Below, one piece after another: positions 53,231 to 61,995 of a stretch of DNA of 64,000 nt (the first letter of the stretch is position 1; every line of letters starts with the position of its first letter). The stretch is from Rufibacter latericius. Its GTDB lineage: Bacteria; Bacteroidota; Bacteroidia; Cytophagales; Hymenobacteraceae. The position numbers and the translations under genes are program-made. The notes under the pieces are model-generated. The model did no database searches, was not told the origin of the DNA, and was given only the letters and a program-made list of their open reading frames with translations. The stretch lies in the NCBI RefSeq assembly GCF_003721515.1, contig NZ_RJJD01000015.1, positions 286,258 through 350,257 on the forward strand, written 5' to 3'.

Positions 53231-54610
53231 ATGTCACACCCACATAAAAACCTGAACCATTACTTTGAGGCGGCCAAAACCCAGGAACCGGTGATGCCTC
53301 TGAGCGAACTGAAAGAAGCCCTCCACCAGCTTCCTGCCGGGGCAAATGCCGGAAAACAAACATCGGCGGTAGCCGGGAAAAAAGCAGCGTTTTGGGTTGT
53401 TGGTAGTTTGGGCGCTTTGGTGGGAGCTTTCCTGCTCTGGCTTTCCCTCACAGATGAACCCCAAAAGCCAATAGCGCAACAGACTTCCCCAGTGACTACT
53501 TCAGCGGTCAAACAGGAAAACGGGCCTCAAAACGGAGGCGCAAAGCCTACCGCTGCATCGGCAAAAAGTACCGCCTCTGGGGTTCAGGCAGTAGCAGCAA
53601 CTCAACAAAGCACAGCCACTCCAGCTGGTAAAACAGCGGAGGAATCCGTTGTTCAAGGAAAGACTATTTCCGCGAAGGGTCAGTCCATCACGGTTGATCA
53701 GGCGCCTGGGAGTGTGAAAATCCTGGAAAAGACAAAACCTTTGGAGCCTAAAGAAGGCGAAAAGGTCTTCGGGAACATTGCTTTGTTGGAACTGCCGCGC
53801 AACGTGGAGCGGAAACTGGGGATTGAGGTGAACGACCGGGGCATTATGTACCTGCGGATTTTCCAGGACAAGGACGACAGCAACGTACGGCTGGAGTTTA
53901 CCATCTACGGCGGCGGGCATTCTGTCAACGTGTACAAAGGCTGGAAACCCGGGGCAGACAGTGGCAAGGTAGCGGTGATAGCCCCCAACCTTCACCCGCT
54001 GTACGTCTCTAACCGGGCCGGGGAACAAAGAGTGAAGTACATGATGGAAGGCGAAAACGAACGGAAGCTAGAGCCTGCGTACTTCACCGAGATTGTAAAC
54101 ACCTTGATTCCGGTGCTCGTGCGGGCCAACAACCAAGCCAAAGACGAAGCCATTTTCTGGTATGCCGCCACTCCTGATTTTCTGGCCCAACTGCCGCAGC
54201 CTTTGCGCCAAGATATTATGCGGGAGTACAGGCAATTGGCGCAACAGAAAAACCTATCAGGTGATTCTTCCAGCCTGCTGACCGCCCCATTAAACGGAGT
54301 TTCTACCCAACTGAAGTATTTTGAGTCTAACCCTGGAAGCCTGTCCTCTATTCAATACGCAGTGGTGTTCCCTAACCCAACCGCCGAATGGCTGAACCTG
54401 TCTATGAGTTTGAAACGGGAAGAGGAAATGCGCGTGAGTCTGGTAGATATCAACGGGAAACTGGTAAAAACGCTTTCGCCCTACAAGCGCTACGCAGCCG
54501 GGGCGGTCACCGAAAAATTCAGCATCAAAGGCGAAGCCCGCGGACTTTACCTGCTCCTCGCCGAAACCAAATCAGGCCACCAGCACACCCAACGAATCAT
54601 CATTGAGTAG
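53231..54610 (+). CDS. Membrane protein (anti-sigma position) with T9SS sorting tail
   Basis: A 459-aa protein. A cytosol-like N-terminus (1 to about 50), one transmembrane segment (about 54-73: A-A-F-W-V-V-G-S-L-G) and a Thr/Ala-rich linker lead to a large periplasmic region and end with a type IX secretion C-terminal domain: F-P-N-P-T-A-E-W-L-N, then G-K-L-V-K-T-L and G-L-Y-L-L-L-A-E, Q-R-I-I-I-E at the very end. Placement right after an ECF sigma suggests an anti-sigma role; a T9SS tail on a membrane-anchored, non-secreted-looking protein is unexpected. Confidence 0.78.
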   Translation: MSHPHKNLNHYFEAAKTQEPVMPLSELKEALHQLPAGANAGKQTSAVAGKKAAFWVVGSLGALVGAFLLWLSLTDEPQKPIAQQTSPVTTSAVKQENGPQNGGAKPTAASAKSTASGVQAVAATQQSTATPAGKTAEESVVQGKTISAKGQSITVDQAPGSVKILEKTKPLEPKEGEKVFGNIALLELPRNVERKLGIEVNDRGIMYLRIFQDKDDSNVRLEFTIYGGGHSVNVYKGWKPGADSGKVAVIAPNLHPLYVSNRAGEQRVKYMMEGENERKLEPAYFTEIVNTLIPVLVRANNQAKDEAIFWYAATPDFLAQLPQPLRQDIMREYRQLAQQKNLSGDSSSLLTAPLNGVSTQLKYFESNPGSLSSIQYAVVFPNPTAEWLNLSMSLKREEEMRVSLVDINGKLVKTLSPYKRYAAGAVTEKFSIKGEARGLYLLLAETKSGHQHTQRIIIE

Positions 54611-54639
54611 CCGAAGAAGCTAGTTTTGCGAAAACCGTA

Positions 54640-54669
54640 TCGGGCCTGCTTTCTGGAAAACAGGCCCGA
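54640..54669. repeat. Palindrome, intergenic IR family
   Basis: Perfect TCGGGCCTG/CAGGCCCGA arms around CTTTCTGGAAAA, 30 nt after the T9SS-tailed gene and convergent to nagA; possible two-way terminator. Confidence 0.75.
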
Positions 54670-54681
54670 AAAGGCTTTCGC

Positions 54682-55833
54682 TTATCCTTGATTCAGGGTT
54701 ATTTCTGTGCCATCTACCCAGACGTTTTGCAGTTGCAGTTCCTGGTCCAACACCAGCAAATTGGCGGCTGCGCCGGGTACCAGTTGCCCTACTTTGTGCT
54801 CTAGTTTCAGAACCTGCGCTGGATACAGGGTGGCCATTCTGATAGCCTCGTCCAGCTCCAGGCCTACCATGTTCACGGTGTTCTGCACGGCTTGCAGCAT
54901 GGTCAACGCTGAACCGGCCAACCGACCATCTTCCGTCTCGCAGCGGCCGTTGCGGTAATACGCTTTGAAGTTGCCGAAATCAGTGAACGGAATATTTGAG
55001 CCCACACAGGCGGCGCAGTCAGAGATGAGCAGCAGTTTTTCGCCCAGCATCTTTTTGGCCAATCGTACGGCGTAGGGGTGACAGTGCTCGCCGTCCACGA
55101 TGATGCCGGTCCAGGCCTGTCCATAATCCAGCGCCGCCGCGGCCAGGCCGGGTTGTTTGGTGTCCATTCCGCTCATGGCGTTGTAGAGGTGCGTAACGGC
55201 CGTAACACCGTTCTGGAAGAAGTGCATGGCTTGGTCATACGTAGCCAGACTGTGCCCTGCAGAGAGTACGATGCCGCTGTCTACCAACCGCTGCAGCAAA
55301 CTTTCCTCCACACATTCCGGGGCCAGGGTAAGATAGGTGATCACGTCTTTGCCGGCCTCCAGCAGCACATCTAGTTCCTCGTGCGTCGCTTCCCGGATGC
55401 AGGCCGGGTCATGGGCACCGGCTTTCCCCGGGTTGAAATAAGGCCCTTCCAGGTGCATGCCCAGAAAAATGCTGGGTTGCTGCTGCATGGCTTCGCGCAC
55501 GGCCATGATGGTTTCCAGAATCTTGTCCTGAAACGCCGAGATCACCGTGGGCAGAAAGCTGGTGGTCCCAAACTGCAGATGCGCGTCCCGGATGGTGTTC
55601 AGACTTTCCAGCGTAGGATACTGGGTGAAATACACGCCGCCCCCGCCGTTGACCTGCAAATCCACGAACCCCGGGCAGATGATGCCGCCTTGCGCGTCTA
55701 TAAGGGTAGCACCTTCAGGGATTTCATTTGTTTGAACCAAGTCCAGTATCTTTCCGTCTTCAAACAAAACCGCATAGCCTTGAGCGGTGGTGTAGCCGGA
55801 GTAGATGGTGCCGTTGGTGAGAGCGTAGCGCAT
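54682..55833 (-). CDS. nagA: N-acetylglucosamine-6-phosphate deacetylase
   Basis: About 383 aa from the ATG at 55833, which matches the usual NagA start (M-R-Y-A-L-T-N-G); the longer reading from 55899 overlaps a palindrome. The amidohydrolase signature P-G-F-V-D-L-Q-V-N-G-G-G-G, the H-L-E-G-P-Y zinc ligand segment, G-H-S, H-L-Y-N-A-M-S and the catalytic Asp in L-I-S-D are present. It removes acetate from GlcNAc-6-phosphate during amino-sugar recycling. No nagB is nearby. Confidence 0.95.
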   Translation of the reverse strand: MRYALTNGTIYSGYTTAQGYAVLFEDGKILDLVQTNEIPEGATLIDAQGGIICPGFVDLQVNGGGGVYFTQYPTLESLNTIRDAHLQFGTTSFLPTVISAFQDKILETIMAVREAMQQQPSIFLGMHLEGPYFNPGKAGAHDPACIREATHEELDVLLEAGKDVITYLTLAPECVEESLLQRLVDSGIVLSAGHSLATYDQAMHFFQNGVTAVTHLYNAMSGMDTKQPGLAAAALDYGQAWTGIIVDGEHCHPYAVRLAKKMLGEKLLLISDCAACVGSNIPFTDFGNFKAYYRNGRCETEDGRLAGSALTMLQAVQNTVNMVGLELDEAIRMATLYPAQVLKLEHKVGQLVPGAAANLLVLDQELQLQNVWVDGTEITLNQG

Positions 55834-55870
55834 GAGCGTTGGGGATTGATGGGTTTCAGGGCAAATTTGA

Positions 55871-55921
55871 GAAAAACAGGCCAGAAAGAACCGATGCATT
55901 TTCGGTTTAAGGCCTGTTTTC
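55871..55921 (-). terminator. TonB-receptor terminator, IR-family type
   Basis: Long hairpin: AAAAACAGGCC...GGCCTGTTTT outer arms and an inner ACCGA/TTCGGT stem, 25 nt past the stop of the TonB receptor gene on the minus strand. Confidence 0.75.
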
Positions 55922-55945
55922 CAGAAATCATATCCAAAACAACTT

Positions 55946-58378
55946 TTATCCGCCCTCTTTCATATCATCGTTCCGGATGGCTTTCTTTTTTCGGGGCGCC
56001 TTGCTTGCGTTCTGCTGGCCAAACTTGTAGTCAAAGCTGAGCCGCACCGACCGGTTGAAGTTGCGGTTCTCGTTTGTTTGGAAGAAGGTCTCGGTACTGG
56101 TTTCGGTTCCGTAATTGATGGATTTAGTAAAGGGATTATTCACGCTCAGGGTAAGGCTGCCTTTCTTCTCAAACAGCTCCTTCTTCACGGCCAAGCTGTA
56201 GTACTGCCAGGAGTAGGCCTTGCCCTGGAGCGTCACCCGCGGCGAGTTAAAGCCTCCGGAGAATTGGGCTGTGACACCTTTGCCTACTTCGTAACCCGAG
56301 GTCAGATTCAAATTGTATTGCCAGCCGGTATTCTGGGTGCCCAGCCCGCTGAGGCGGTTGTAGTACACGTTCACATTGCCGTTGAGGCTGAGCGCCGGCA
56401 CCGGCTTGGTTGCCCCAGACACGTTAAGGCCGTAACTCAACAGCTTGCCGGCGTTCGCAAAGGTATTCTGCGCCACGCCCTGGTCAATGCCCACCGTCAC
56501 TAGCTGAATCGCGTTGTCAATCTGCCGCAGGTACAGGGCTGTGGTCACCGAACTGGTCTTGAAGAACGTGCTGTAGCCCACCTCATACAGGTGCGTCAGC
56601 TCAGGGTCTAGTTTGGGATTGCCGTAGAAAATACTCTTAGGATCACGGTTGTCACGGTAAGGATTCAGAAGGAAGATATGGGGTCGTTGGATGCGCTGAG
56701 TATAGCTGAACTTGAAGGTATGGTTTTCTTTCAGCGTGCGGGATAAAGTCAGACTGGGGATAAGGGTGTGGTAGGTCTCGTTCAGGAAGGTGGTGGTGCT
56801 GGTGAAATCGCCTTTCAGATGGGTCTGCTCGTAACGCGTACCGGCTTTGAAGGAGAAGTTCTTGCCCAGCGTGAGGCCGTAGGAAAGGTACCCCGCCACC
56901 ACATCCTGTTGGTAATGGAACACGTCTTCTTCGGGCGTTTCAAGGTTCTCCAGCGGAAACCGGATGTCATACCTAGCCTCGCTATTAGCCCGACGGAGGA
57001 TGGCCTTGGCTCCCACTTCCAGCGTAGATTTATCACTGAACGGATGGCCGTAATCTGCCTGAAAGGTGATCTCGCGGTTGCTGTTCTCGTTGGTGTTGCG
57101 CTGCAGGTAAAAAAGCTGCTCTTCCTGGGTGAAGCGGTCCTGGTTCACGAAGTTTTCATGGTCAGATTGGCTGAACTGCGCCAAAAACGTCAATTCCTGC
57201 TGCGGTTTGAACACGCGCGTGTACTCCAGGTTCAGGTCGGCGCCCAGAGGAATAAACTGGTAATTGTTCGTGTTCCGGATGTACTGGAAAGGCCCGGACT
57301 GGCTGGTAGTGGTTTCCTGCGCGCTGTTGCCCTGGTAACGCCCCGTGTTCAGCTTAAGGCCTATGGAGAACAGATTCATAGAATCCAGGTCATAGTCCAG
57401 CCCCAATTGCGCCGATCCGCCGCCGCCATGCACCCGTCCATCGCCGTCTTGAATGGTGATGATGTCCTCGCCCTCTACATATTCCTGCCGGTACATTCCG
57501 TACCCTTTGGGCACAGAATACCGGAAACTGCTCAGATCCAGGTTCACGCCCATTTTGCCACGGCGCACACTCAGGTTGCTGAAAATACTGCTGTTCTGGG
57601 TACCCGCCGTCAGCCCTGCGCTCCCGGTCAGGCCCTGCAGCGACTTCCTTTTAGTGATGATGTTGATGATGCCAGCAGAACCCTCGGCATCGTATTTGGC
57701 CGATGGACTGGTGATCACCTCCACGCTTTTGATCTGGTCTGCCGGAATCTGTTTGAGGGCATCGGCCAGGTTCGTGGCCATGATAGAAGAAGCCTTGTTG
57801 TTGATGAGTACCCGCACGTTGGAAGAGCCCCGCAAAGCTACATTGCCGTCTACATCTACCGTGAGTGAGGGCACCTTCTTGAGCACATCGGTGGCGTTGC
57901 CGCCCGTATTGGTGATGTCCTGGTCAGCGTTGTATACCAGGCGGTCGGCTTTGTCTTCAATAAGCGGTTTTTGCCCCACCACCGTCACCTCCTGCAGCTT
58001 GTTTTCCGCCGGGCTCAGCAGCATCTGCCCCAATTCCACCTCCACTGCTTTGCCTGTCACCGCCACCGGCCCGATGGTCTTGCCCCGGTACCCTACAAAG
58101 CTGAACGAAAGCAGATACTCACCCTCGGGAACCCTGCCAAACGTGAACTTACCTTGTCCATTGGTCAAAGTTCCGTCTATTGATTGGCGATTACCTCCCA
58201 GCAACAAGGCCACCGTGGCAAATTCCACCGGCTTGCCCGATGCAGAATCAAGTAAGGTGCCGGTGATTTTTCCACTGATCTTCACCGAGGCATCTGCCAG
58301 CGGCGCAACTGCAATTTGTGCCCAGCCCGAAAAGTACAGGCATAGCGATACCAGCAAAAAGAGAGCTCTTTTTTTCAT
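55946..58378 (-). CDS. TonB-dependent outer-membrane receptor
   Basis: An 810-aa protein with a signal peptide (cleaved near S-G-W-A-Q), an N-terminal carboxypeptidase-regulatory-like Ig domain (about residues 33-115), a plug domain (about 125-245, with R-L-V-Y-N-A-D-Q-D and L-R-G-S-S-N-V-R-V-L-I-N-N) and a C-terminal barrel of the outer-membrane beta-barrel type 3. The protein ends with a Lys-rich tail, not the usual aromatic. Such receptors take up ligands or act in surface remodelling; the absence of a SusD partner argues against a polysaccharide uptake locus. Its substrate is unknown. Confidence 0.93.
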   Translation of the reverse strand: MKKRALFLLVSLCLYFSGWAQIAVAPLADASVKISGKITGTLLDSASGKPVEFATVALLLGGNRQSIDGTLTNGQGKFTFGRVPEGEYLLSFSFVGYRGKTIGPVAVTGKAVEVELGQMLLSPAENKLQEVTVVGQKPLIEDKADRLVYNADQDITNTGGNATDVLKKVPSLTVDVDGNVALRGSSNVRVLINNKASSIMATNLADALKQIPADQIKSVEVITSPSAKYDAEGSAGIINIITKRKSLQGLTGSAGLTAGTQNSSIFSNLSVRRGKMGVNLDLSSFRYSVPKGYGMYRQEYVEGEDIITIQDGDGRVHGGGGSAQLGLDYDLDSMNLFSIGLKLNTGRYQGNSAQETTTSQSGPFQYIRNTNNYQFIPLGADLNLEYTRVFKPQQELTFLAQFSQSDHENFVNQDRFTQEEQLFYLQRNTNENSNREITFQADYGHPFSDKSTLEVGAKAILRRANSEARYDIRFPLENLETPEEDVFHYQQDVVAGYLSYGLTLGKNFSFKAGTRYEQTHLKGDFTSTTTFLNETYHTLIPSLTLSRTLKENHTFKFSYTQRIQRPHIFLLNPYRDNRDPKSIFYGNPKLDPELTHLYEVGYSTFFKTSSVTTALYLRQIDNAIQLVTVGIDQGVAQNTFANAGKLLSYGLNVSGATKPVPALSLNGNVNVYYNRLSGLGTQNTGWQYNLNLTSGYEVGKGVTAQFSGGFNSPRVTLQGKAYSWQYYSLAVKKELFEKKGSLTLSVNNPFTKSINYGTETSTETFFQTNENRNFNRSVRLSFDYKFGQQNASKAPRKKKAIRNDDMKEGG

Positions 58379-58445
58379 AGAAATATGGAATAAGATAGGA
58401 GAATAGAGAAGGAGTGACAGCAGATGCGCCGTGAAAAGCGAGAGG

Positions 58446-58485
58446 CCGTTTTCAGGTGGTTTTCAGGAAATCAGCCTAAAAGCGG
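58446..58485. repeat. Palindrome, intergenic IR family
   Basis: Imperfect CCGTTTTCAGG...CCTAAAAGCGG arms around TTTTCAGGAAA; probably within the TonB receptor leader. Confidence 0.5.
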
Positions 58486-58628
58486 AAGGGTATTTGGAGT
58501 AGGGGCAACTCCTTGTGGTTTCCCTATTTGGTGGCGGAGATCATTTTGGTTATTGTTGAGAACACACCACAACGGAGTCTTTATTGCGGCTGTAATCATC
58601 AGAAAAGGGGCAATCCTCTGCCGCACCA

Positions 58629-58649
58629 CCTCGTTACAGTGTAACGAGG
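58629..58649. repeat. Hairpin with 3-nt loop, part 1
   Basis: Perfect 9-bp arms CCTCGTTAC/GTAACGAGG around AGT. A second hairpin follows after a 24-nt spacer. Confidence 0.75.
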
Positions 58650-58673
58650 CTGCATCTCCGAATTATTCTGTAG

Positions 58674-58694
58674 CGACGTTACACGGTAACGTCG
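58674..58694. repeat. Hairpin with 3-nt loop, part 2
   Basis: Perfect 9-bp arms CGACGTTAC/GTAACGTCG around ACG. Its layout echoes the paired hairpins of the 222-bp repeat although the sequence differs. Confidence 0.75.
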
Positions 58695-58833
58695 TACGCA
58701 TTGCTCCTTAGCCTGAAGTATGTGGAAAAACACCGACAACCGAGAGTGTACTAGGCAATCTCATTAGGCGCCCTACAACACTGATCAGCAAAGGGAATCA
58801 TCCCAGACTTTAGAGCTTGGAAGAGGGAATAGT

Positions 58834-58869
58834 GTTTCGGGGCTGCTTCTGGGAAAATAGCCCCGAAAC
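58834..58869. repeat. Palindrome, intergenic IR family
   Basis: Perfect 11-bp GTTTCGGGGCT/AGCCCCGAAAC arms, 2 nt past the DUF4097 gene stop, with no T tract, hence hard to explain as an ordinary terminator. Confidence 0.75.
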
Positions 58870-58871
58870 GG

Positions 58872-59582
58872 TTATTTCTTTTTCCGGAAGTAGATGTTGT
58901 TGCTGATGGTTTCCAGTTGGATGGCGGGGCCGCCGTTGTTGACTTTTCCTTTGAGCTGATAACCTACCATGGGCGTTTCCTGCTTCTTTTCGGGGAGGTC
59001 AAGGGAAAGGTCAGAGTAAACTTCGCCGGTGATGGTTTTCAGGGCCACGTTGGCTCCCTTCTGGGTAGACCAGTCCATGTCTACAAACCCGCTGATGGAT
59101 TTTGCGTTGACAGTGCCAGTGAGGCCGCGCAGTTCAATGTCGCCGTTGATGGTTTCCAAGGTGAGGTTGGTTTCGCGGGGAAGGAAGATCTCGTAGTCGA
59201 TGCGGGTGCAGACTCCGTTTTTCATCTTGCCGTTAGAGTAGTTCCCGAAACTGGTGGTAGCCCCGCCGGGGCAATCGCCTTCGTAGGTGCTGTTCTTCAG
59301 GAGCTTTTCGTCCAGGTCGGCGATGACTTTGAGTTGGTCTTTGCCGGGGTCAAAGGTTACCAGCAGGGCCTGGTTCAGCTGGCCGCCGTTGATCTCGTAA
59401 GTCACTTTCACGTAGGCGTCTTTTTTGTCCCAGGCGGTCACTTTTACATCGTTCCCGAATTTCAGATTCAGGTGCACTTTCTTGGAGGCGGGCACGTCCA
59501 GGGTTTTCTCAATCGTTTTTTTCTGGGCATAGAGATTCCCGGCACCCCACAGCAGCAGGGCTATCAGCAATAGCTTTTTCAT
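58872..59582 (-). CDS. DUF4097-type adhesin-like protein, copy B
   Basis: A 236-aa secreted protein (signal peptide to about residue 19, N-L-Y-A-Q) with the repeating beta-strand pattern of DUF4097 (putative adhesin) proteins: L-E-T-I-N-G-D-I-E-L, A-K-S-I-S-G-F-V-D-M and L-K-T-I-T-G-E-V-Y form a right-handed parallel helix. Last gene of the sigma/anti-sigma operon, 29 nt after copy A; likely periplasmic or surface. Confidence 0.8.
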   Translation of the reverse strand: MKKLLLIALLLWGAGNLYAQKKTIEKTLDVPASKKVHLNLKFGNDVKVTAWDKKDAYVKVTYEINGGQLNQALLVTFDPGKDQLKVIADLDEKLLKNSTYEGDCPGGATTSFGNYSNGKMKNGVCTRIDYEIFLPRETNLTLETINGDIELRGLTGTVNAKSISGFVDMDWSTQKGANVALKTITGEVYSDLSLDLPEKKQETPMVGYQLKGKVNNGGPAIQLETISNNIYFRKKK

Positions 59583-59611
59583 AAGAAGGTTGGTTTTAGG
59601 TACCTGAGAGA

Positions 59612-60469
59612 TTATTTTCTTTTCCGGATGAAGATGTCGCTGGTGATGGTCTGGATGCTCATTTCCACACCTCCGCCGTTGACTTTGCCGGCAATGTCGC
59701 CGCCGCCGCCAAGCAAGGCCAGTTCTTCGTCATTGCCCTTTTTGCGGTTCATTTCAATGTCAAAGTCGGTGTAGATTTCGCCTTGCATAGACTTGAGCTT
59801 GAAGTTCGCCTTATCTTTGGCTGGCAAGGTGATGTCTATGTCACCGCTCACGGTAGAAATAGCGCTGGGCTTGCTCTGGTCCAGGGAAGAGAAAATGACT
59901 TTGATGGTACCGCTGGTGTTGTTGGCGATCACCGGGCCCGAAACGTTGGTTAGGGTCGCCTCTGAGTTGTTGAGTTTCAGTTCAATCTCCCCGTTCATAT
60001 CCGCGATGGAGACATCGCCTCCTTGCCAGTTGGTTTCTTTGTACACCACAGCGGCATTCCTGGGGACTCTGATGGTATACTCCGCGTCTATCCTGGAAGC
60101 CTTGGTGATAGAAAGGGTGTTGCTGTTTTTGGTAACTGATAAGCCCAGATTGGTGTTGTCCTCTACCTGGTTATAGAGCGGTTTCAGGCCCTCGGCCCGT
60201 TTAGGAGGGGCGCTGTAATCGCGAGTTTCAATGATCACCTCATCACCGGAGTGCCCTACAATCTTTACGTCACTGCTGAACATGGAAAGCTGCACGCGCG
60301 CGTCTTTGCCATTGCCCAGCTTCACTTTGTAAGTGCGCGGGGCATTTTCCTGTTTGCCACCCCCAGCAGCCGGGATGGTTTGTCTATAGGCGGCAGTTGT
60401 GTTTTCTGAGGCAAGGCAGTTCCCGGCAAGCATGAGCACGGCCCATGCCAGTACAATTGTTTTTTTCAT
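59612..60469 (-). CDS. DUF4097-type adhesin-like protein, copy A
   Basis: About 285 aa from the ATG at 60469, the only start that gives a signal peptide (K-K-T-I-V-L-A-W-A-V); the long reading upstream overlaps the anti-sigma gene. Shares the beta-helix repeats with copy B, e.g. I-S-T-V-S-G-D-I-D-I and L-K-S-M-Q-G-E-I-Y, and ends like it in F-I-R-K-R-K. Tandem duplication in the same operon. Confidence 0.8.
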   Translation of the reverse strand: MKKTIVLAWAVLMLAGNCLASENTTAAYRQTIPAAGGGKQENAPRTYKVKLGNGKDARVQLSMFSSDVKIVGHSGDEVIIETRDYSAPPKRAEGLKPLYNQVEDNTNLGLSVTKNSNTLSITKASRIDAEYTIRVPRNAAVVYKETNWQGGDVSIADMNGEIELKLNNSEATLTNVSGPVIANNTSGTIKVIFSSLDQSKPSAISTVSGDIDITLPAKDKANFKLKSMQGEIYTDFDIEMNRKKGNDEELALLGGGGDIAGKVNGGGVEMSIQTITSDIFIRKRK

Positions 60470-60491
60470 GGAAGTAGAAGTATATGCGTGG

Positions 60492-61424
60492 TTAGATAAG
60501 GGTTCCGAGGCCCTCTTGTGCTTTGTATTTGACAATAGGTAATAAATCTTCTTTGTGCATGAGCATCTCCAGCTGTGGGACCGCGGTGGCCTCTTTAAGT
60601 TTGACCACCATCTCAATGAGGGTGAGTTGCATGAGCGGCTCGGTCTGGGTACCCAGGGCATGGATGAACGCCTTGCGTACTTCTTTGTGGTCTTTGAACT
60701 GGTAGAGGGCTTCGCAGGCGGCCAGCCGCACGTTCAGGTTCCCGTCCTGGTTCATGGTTTTCACCAGCAGCTTAATAATTTTTTTGCTTTCCTGGGGCGT
60801 AAGTCCCTCGGTTTTGAGGTCCTGGCTCACCAACTGCAACCGGTCACTCGCCGATGAACTTCTGACAGTAGAACTTGCCACCAACACTGGTTTGGCTGGT
60901 TGCCTCCGGGCGGAAGAATACGTTTCTTCTTCCCGCTCCTGGTTTACTGTAGAGATAGCGGTATTCATTGGGTTCTCTACCGAGGCAGCAGTTTCTACCT
61001 CCGGTTTACGTTCCTGGGTTTTCTGTTCCAGGGCCACTACCTGAGCCTCGCCAGATGAGGATACACTCCCCGTTTGCTGAAAGTAATTTCCGGCCCAGAA
61101 CGCCACGATCAACAGACTGATGCTGGCGGCTATCTGCCACACGTAGGTTTTGAAGAAACTGGTACTCTCCGTCTTCTGGCTGCTTCCCTGAACGGCCAAT
61201 ACCGGGTTTTCTATCTTCTCAAACAACCAGTCATCGGCTAAGAACTTGTCCATTTCCACGCTTTGCTCCTGGGCGTAGTGCCGGAACTGCGCAGCCTCGG
61301 GTTTGAGGTGATCTGGCAAAAGTTTGGTCTGCTGGAAAAAGCGTTTCAGCTGGCTTTCTTCTTCCAGCGAGGTTTCGCCGTTGTAGTATTTCTCCAGCAA
61401 GGTTTCTATCTGCTCAAACTGCAT
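60492..61424 (-). CDS. Membrane anti-sigma-type protein with HEAT repeats
   Basis: A 310-aa protein in the anti-sigma position. A short N-terminal cytosolic region (L-E-K-Y-Y-N-G-E-T-S-L-E-E-E) precedes one transmembrane segment (about 92-110); a Thr/Ser/Glu-rich linker leads to C-terminal HEAT-like helical repeats (about 200-310, e.g. N-V-R-L-A-A-C-E-A-L-Y-Q-F). Its start overlaps the sigma gene by 11 nt, so they are translated together. HEAT repeats may sense a periplasmic partner. Confidence 0.82.
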   Translation of the reverse strand: MQFEQIETLLEKYYNGETSLEEESQLKRFFQQTKLLPDHLKPEAAQFRHYAQEQSVEMDKFLADDWLFEKIENPVLAVQGSSQKTESTSFFKTYVWQIAASISLLIVAFWAGNYFQQTGSVSSSGEAQVVALEQKTQERKPEVETAASVENPMNTAISTVNQEREEETYSSARRQPAKPVLVASSTVRSSSASDRLQLVSQDLKTEGLTPQESKKIIKLLVKTMNQDGNLNVRLAACEALYQFKDHKEVRKAFIHALGTQTEPLMQLTLIEMVVKLKEATAVPQLEMLMHKEDLLPIVKYKAQEGLGTLI

Positions 61425-61923
61425 AGTTTTCCATCTTTAAAAGTCCGTCGCGCACACTTTTCCGGGCTCGGCTCAGCGCCACCCTGATGGCGTTGACGTT
61501 GATGCCCGTCACTTGCTCAATCTCTTCGTAGGCGTAGCCCTCCACATCGCGCAGGTGCAGAATCAGGCGCTGCTGCTCAGGCAGGAGTTTCAGGAGCTCC
61601 TGCACCTTGCTTACCTGGTCCGATAGCTCGGAGCGCTGGTACGGGTTGGCTTCGCCGGAGTTCAGCTCCAGGTCCACTACATCTACCATGTGCTTGTGCT
61701 TGCGGCTCTTGAGTTTGTCCAGGCACAGGTTCTTGGTGATGCTCATGGCAAACGCCTCAATGCTGGCGTAAGCGTGGAGCTTGTGTTTGTTGGACCAGAG
61801 TTTCAGGAAAACATCCTGCAAGATATCCTCGGCCTCTTCCTTGTTCTGCAACAGGAACAGCGCCATTCTATACAGCTTCTGTTTGGCCGGGAGTACCTTG
61901 GTTTTAAACTCTTGTAAGTCCAT
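61414..61923 (-). CDS. ECF-type RNA polymerase sigma factor
   Basis: A 169-aa ECF sigma factor: region 2 with E-E-A-E-D-I-L-Q-D-V-F-L-K-L-W near residue 30-44, and region 4 with L-L-P-E-Q-Q-R-L-I-L-H-L-R-D and V-N-A-I-R-V-A-L-S-R-A-R (HTH, about 140-155). First gene of the four-gene operon with the HEAT anti-sigma and two DUF4097 proteins; the targets probably include its own operon, as is common for ECF systems. Confidence 0.93.
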   Translation of the reverse strand: MDLQEFKTKVLPAKQKLYRMALFLLQNKEEAEDILQDVFLKLWSNKHKLHAYASIEAFAMSITKNLCLDKLKSRKHKHMVDVVDLELNSGEANPYQRSELSDQVSKVQELLKLLPEQQRLILHLRDVEGYAYEEIEQVTGINVNAIRVALSRARKSVRDGLLKMENYAV

Positions 61924-61995
61924 TCATTAACAGAGACGACGGAGTGCGGAAGTCATTACAGCGGTTTCCAGATTTTTTTTCAAAAAACCTGGAAA

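Larger units (their letters stand above)
58379..58871. other. Gap with double hairpin and palindromes
   Basis: About 490 bp, no gene. Holds an IR-family member at 58446-58485, two hairpins with 3-nt loops (58629-58649 and 58674-58694) and another IR member at 58834-58869. The TonB receptor promoter must be in its left part. Confidence 0.5.

Noticed and set aside
56768-58406. Long antisense ORFs (366 and 317 codons) opposite the TonB receptor
   Set aside because: They lie wholly within the receptor gene on the other strand, show no domain or signal, and the receptor frame has full family features.
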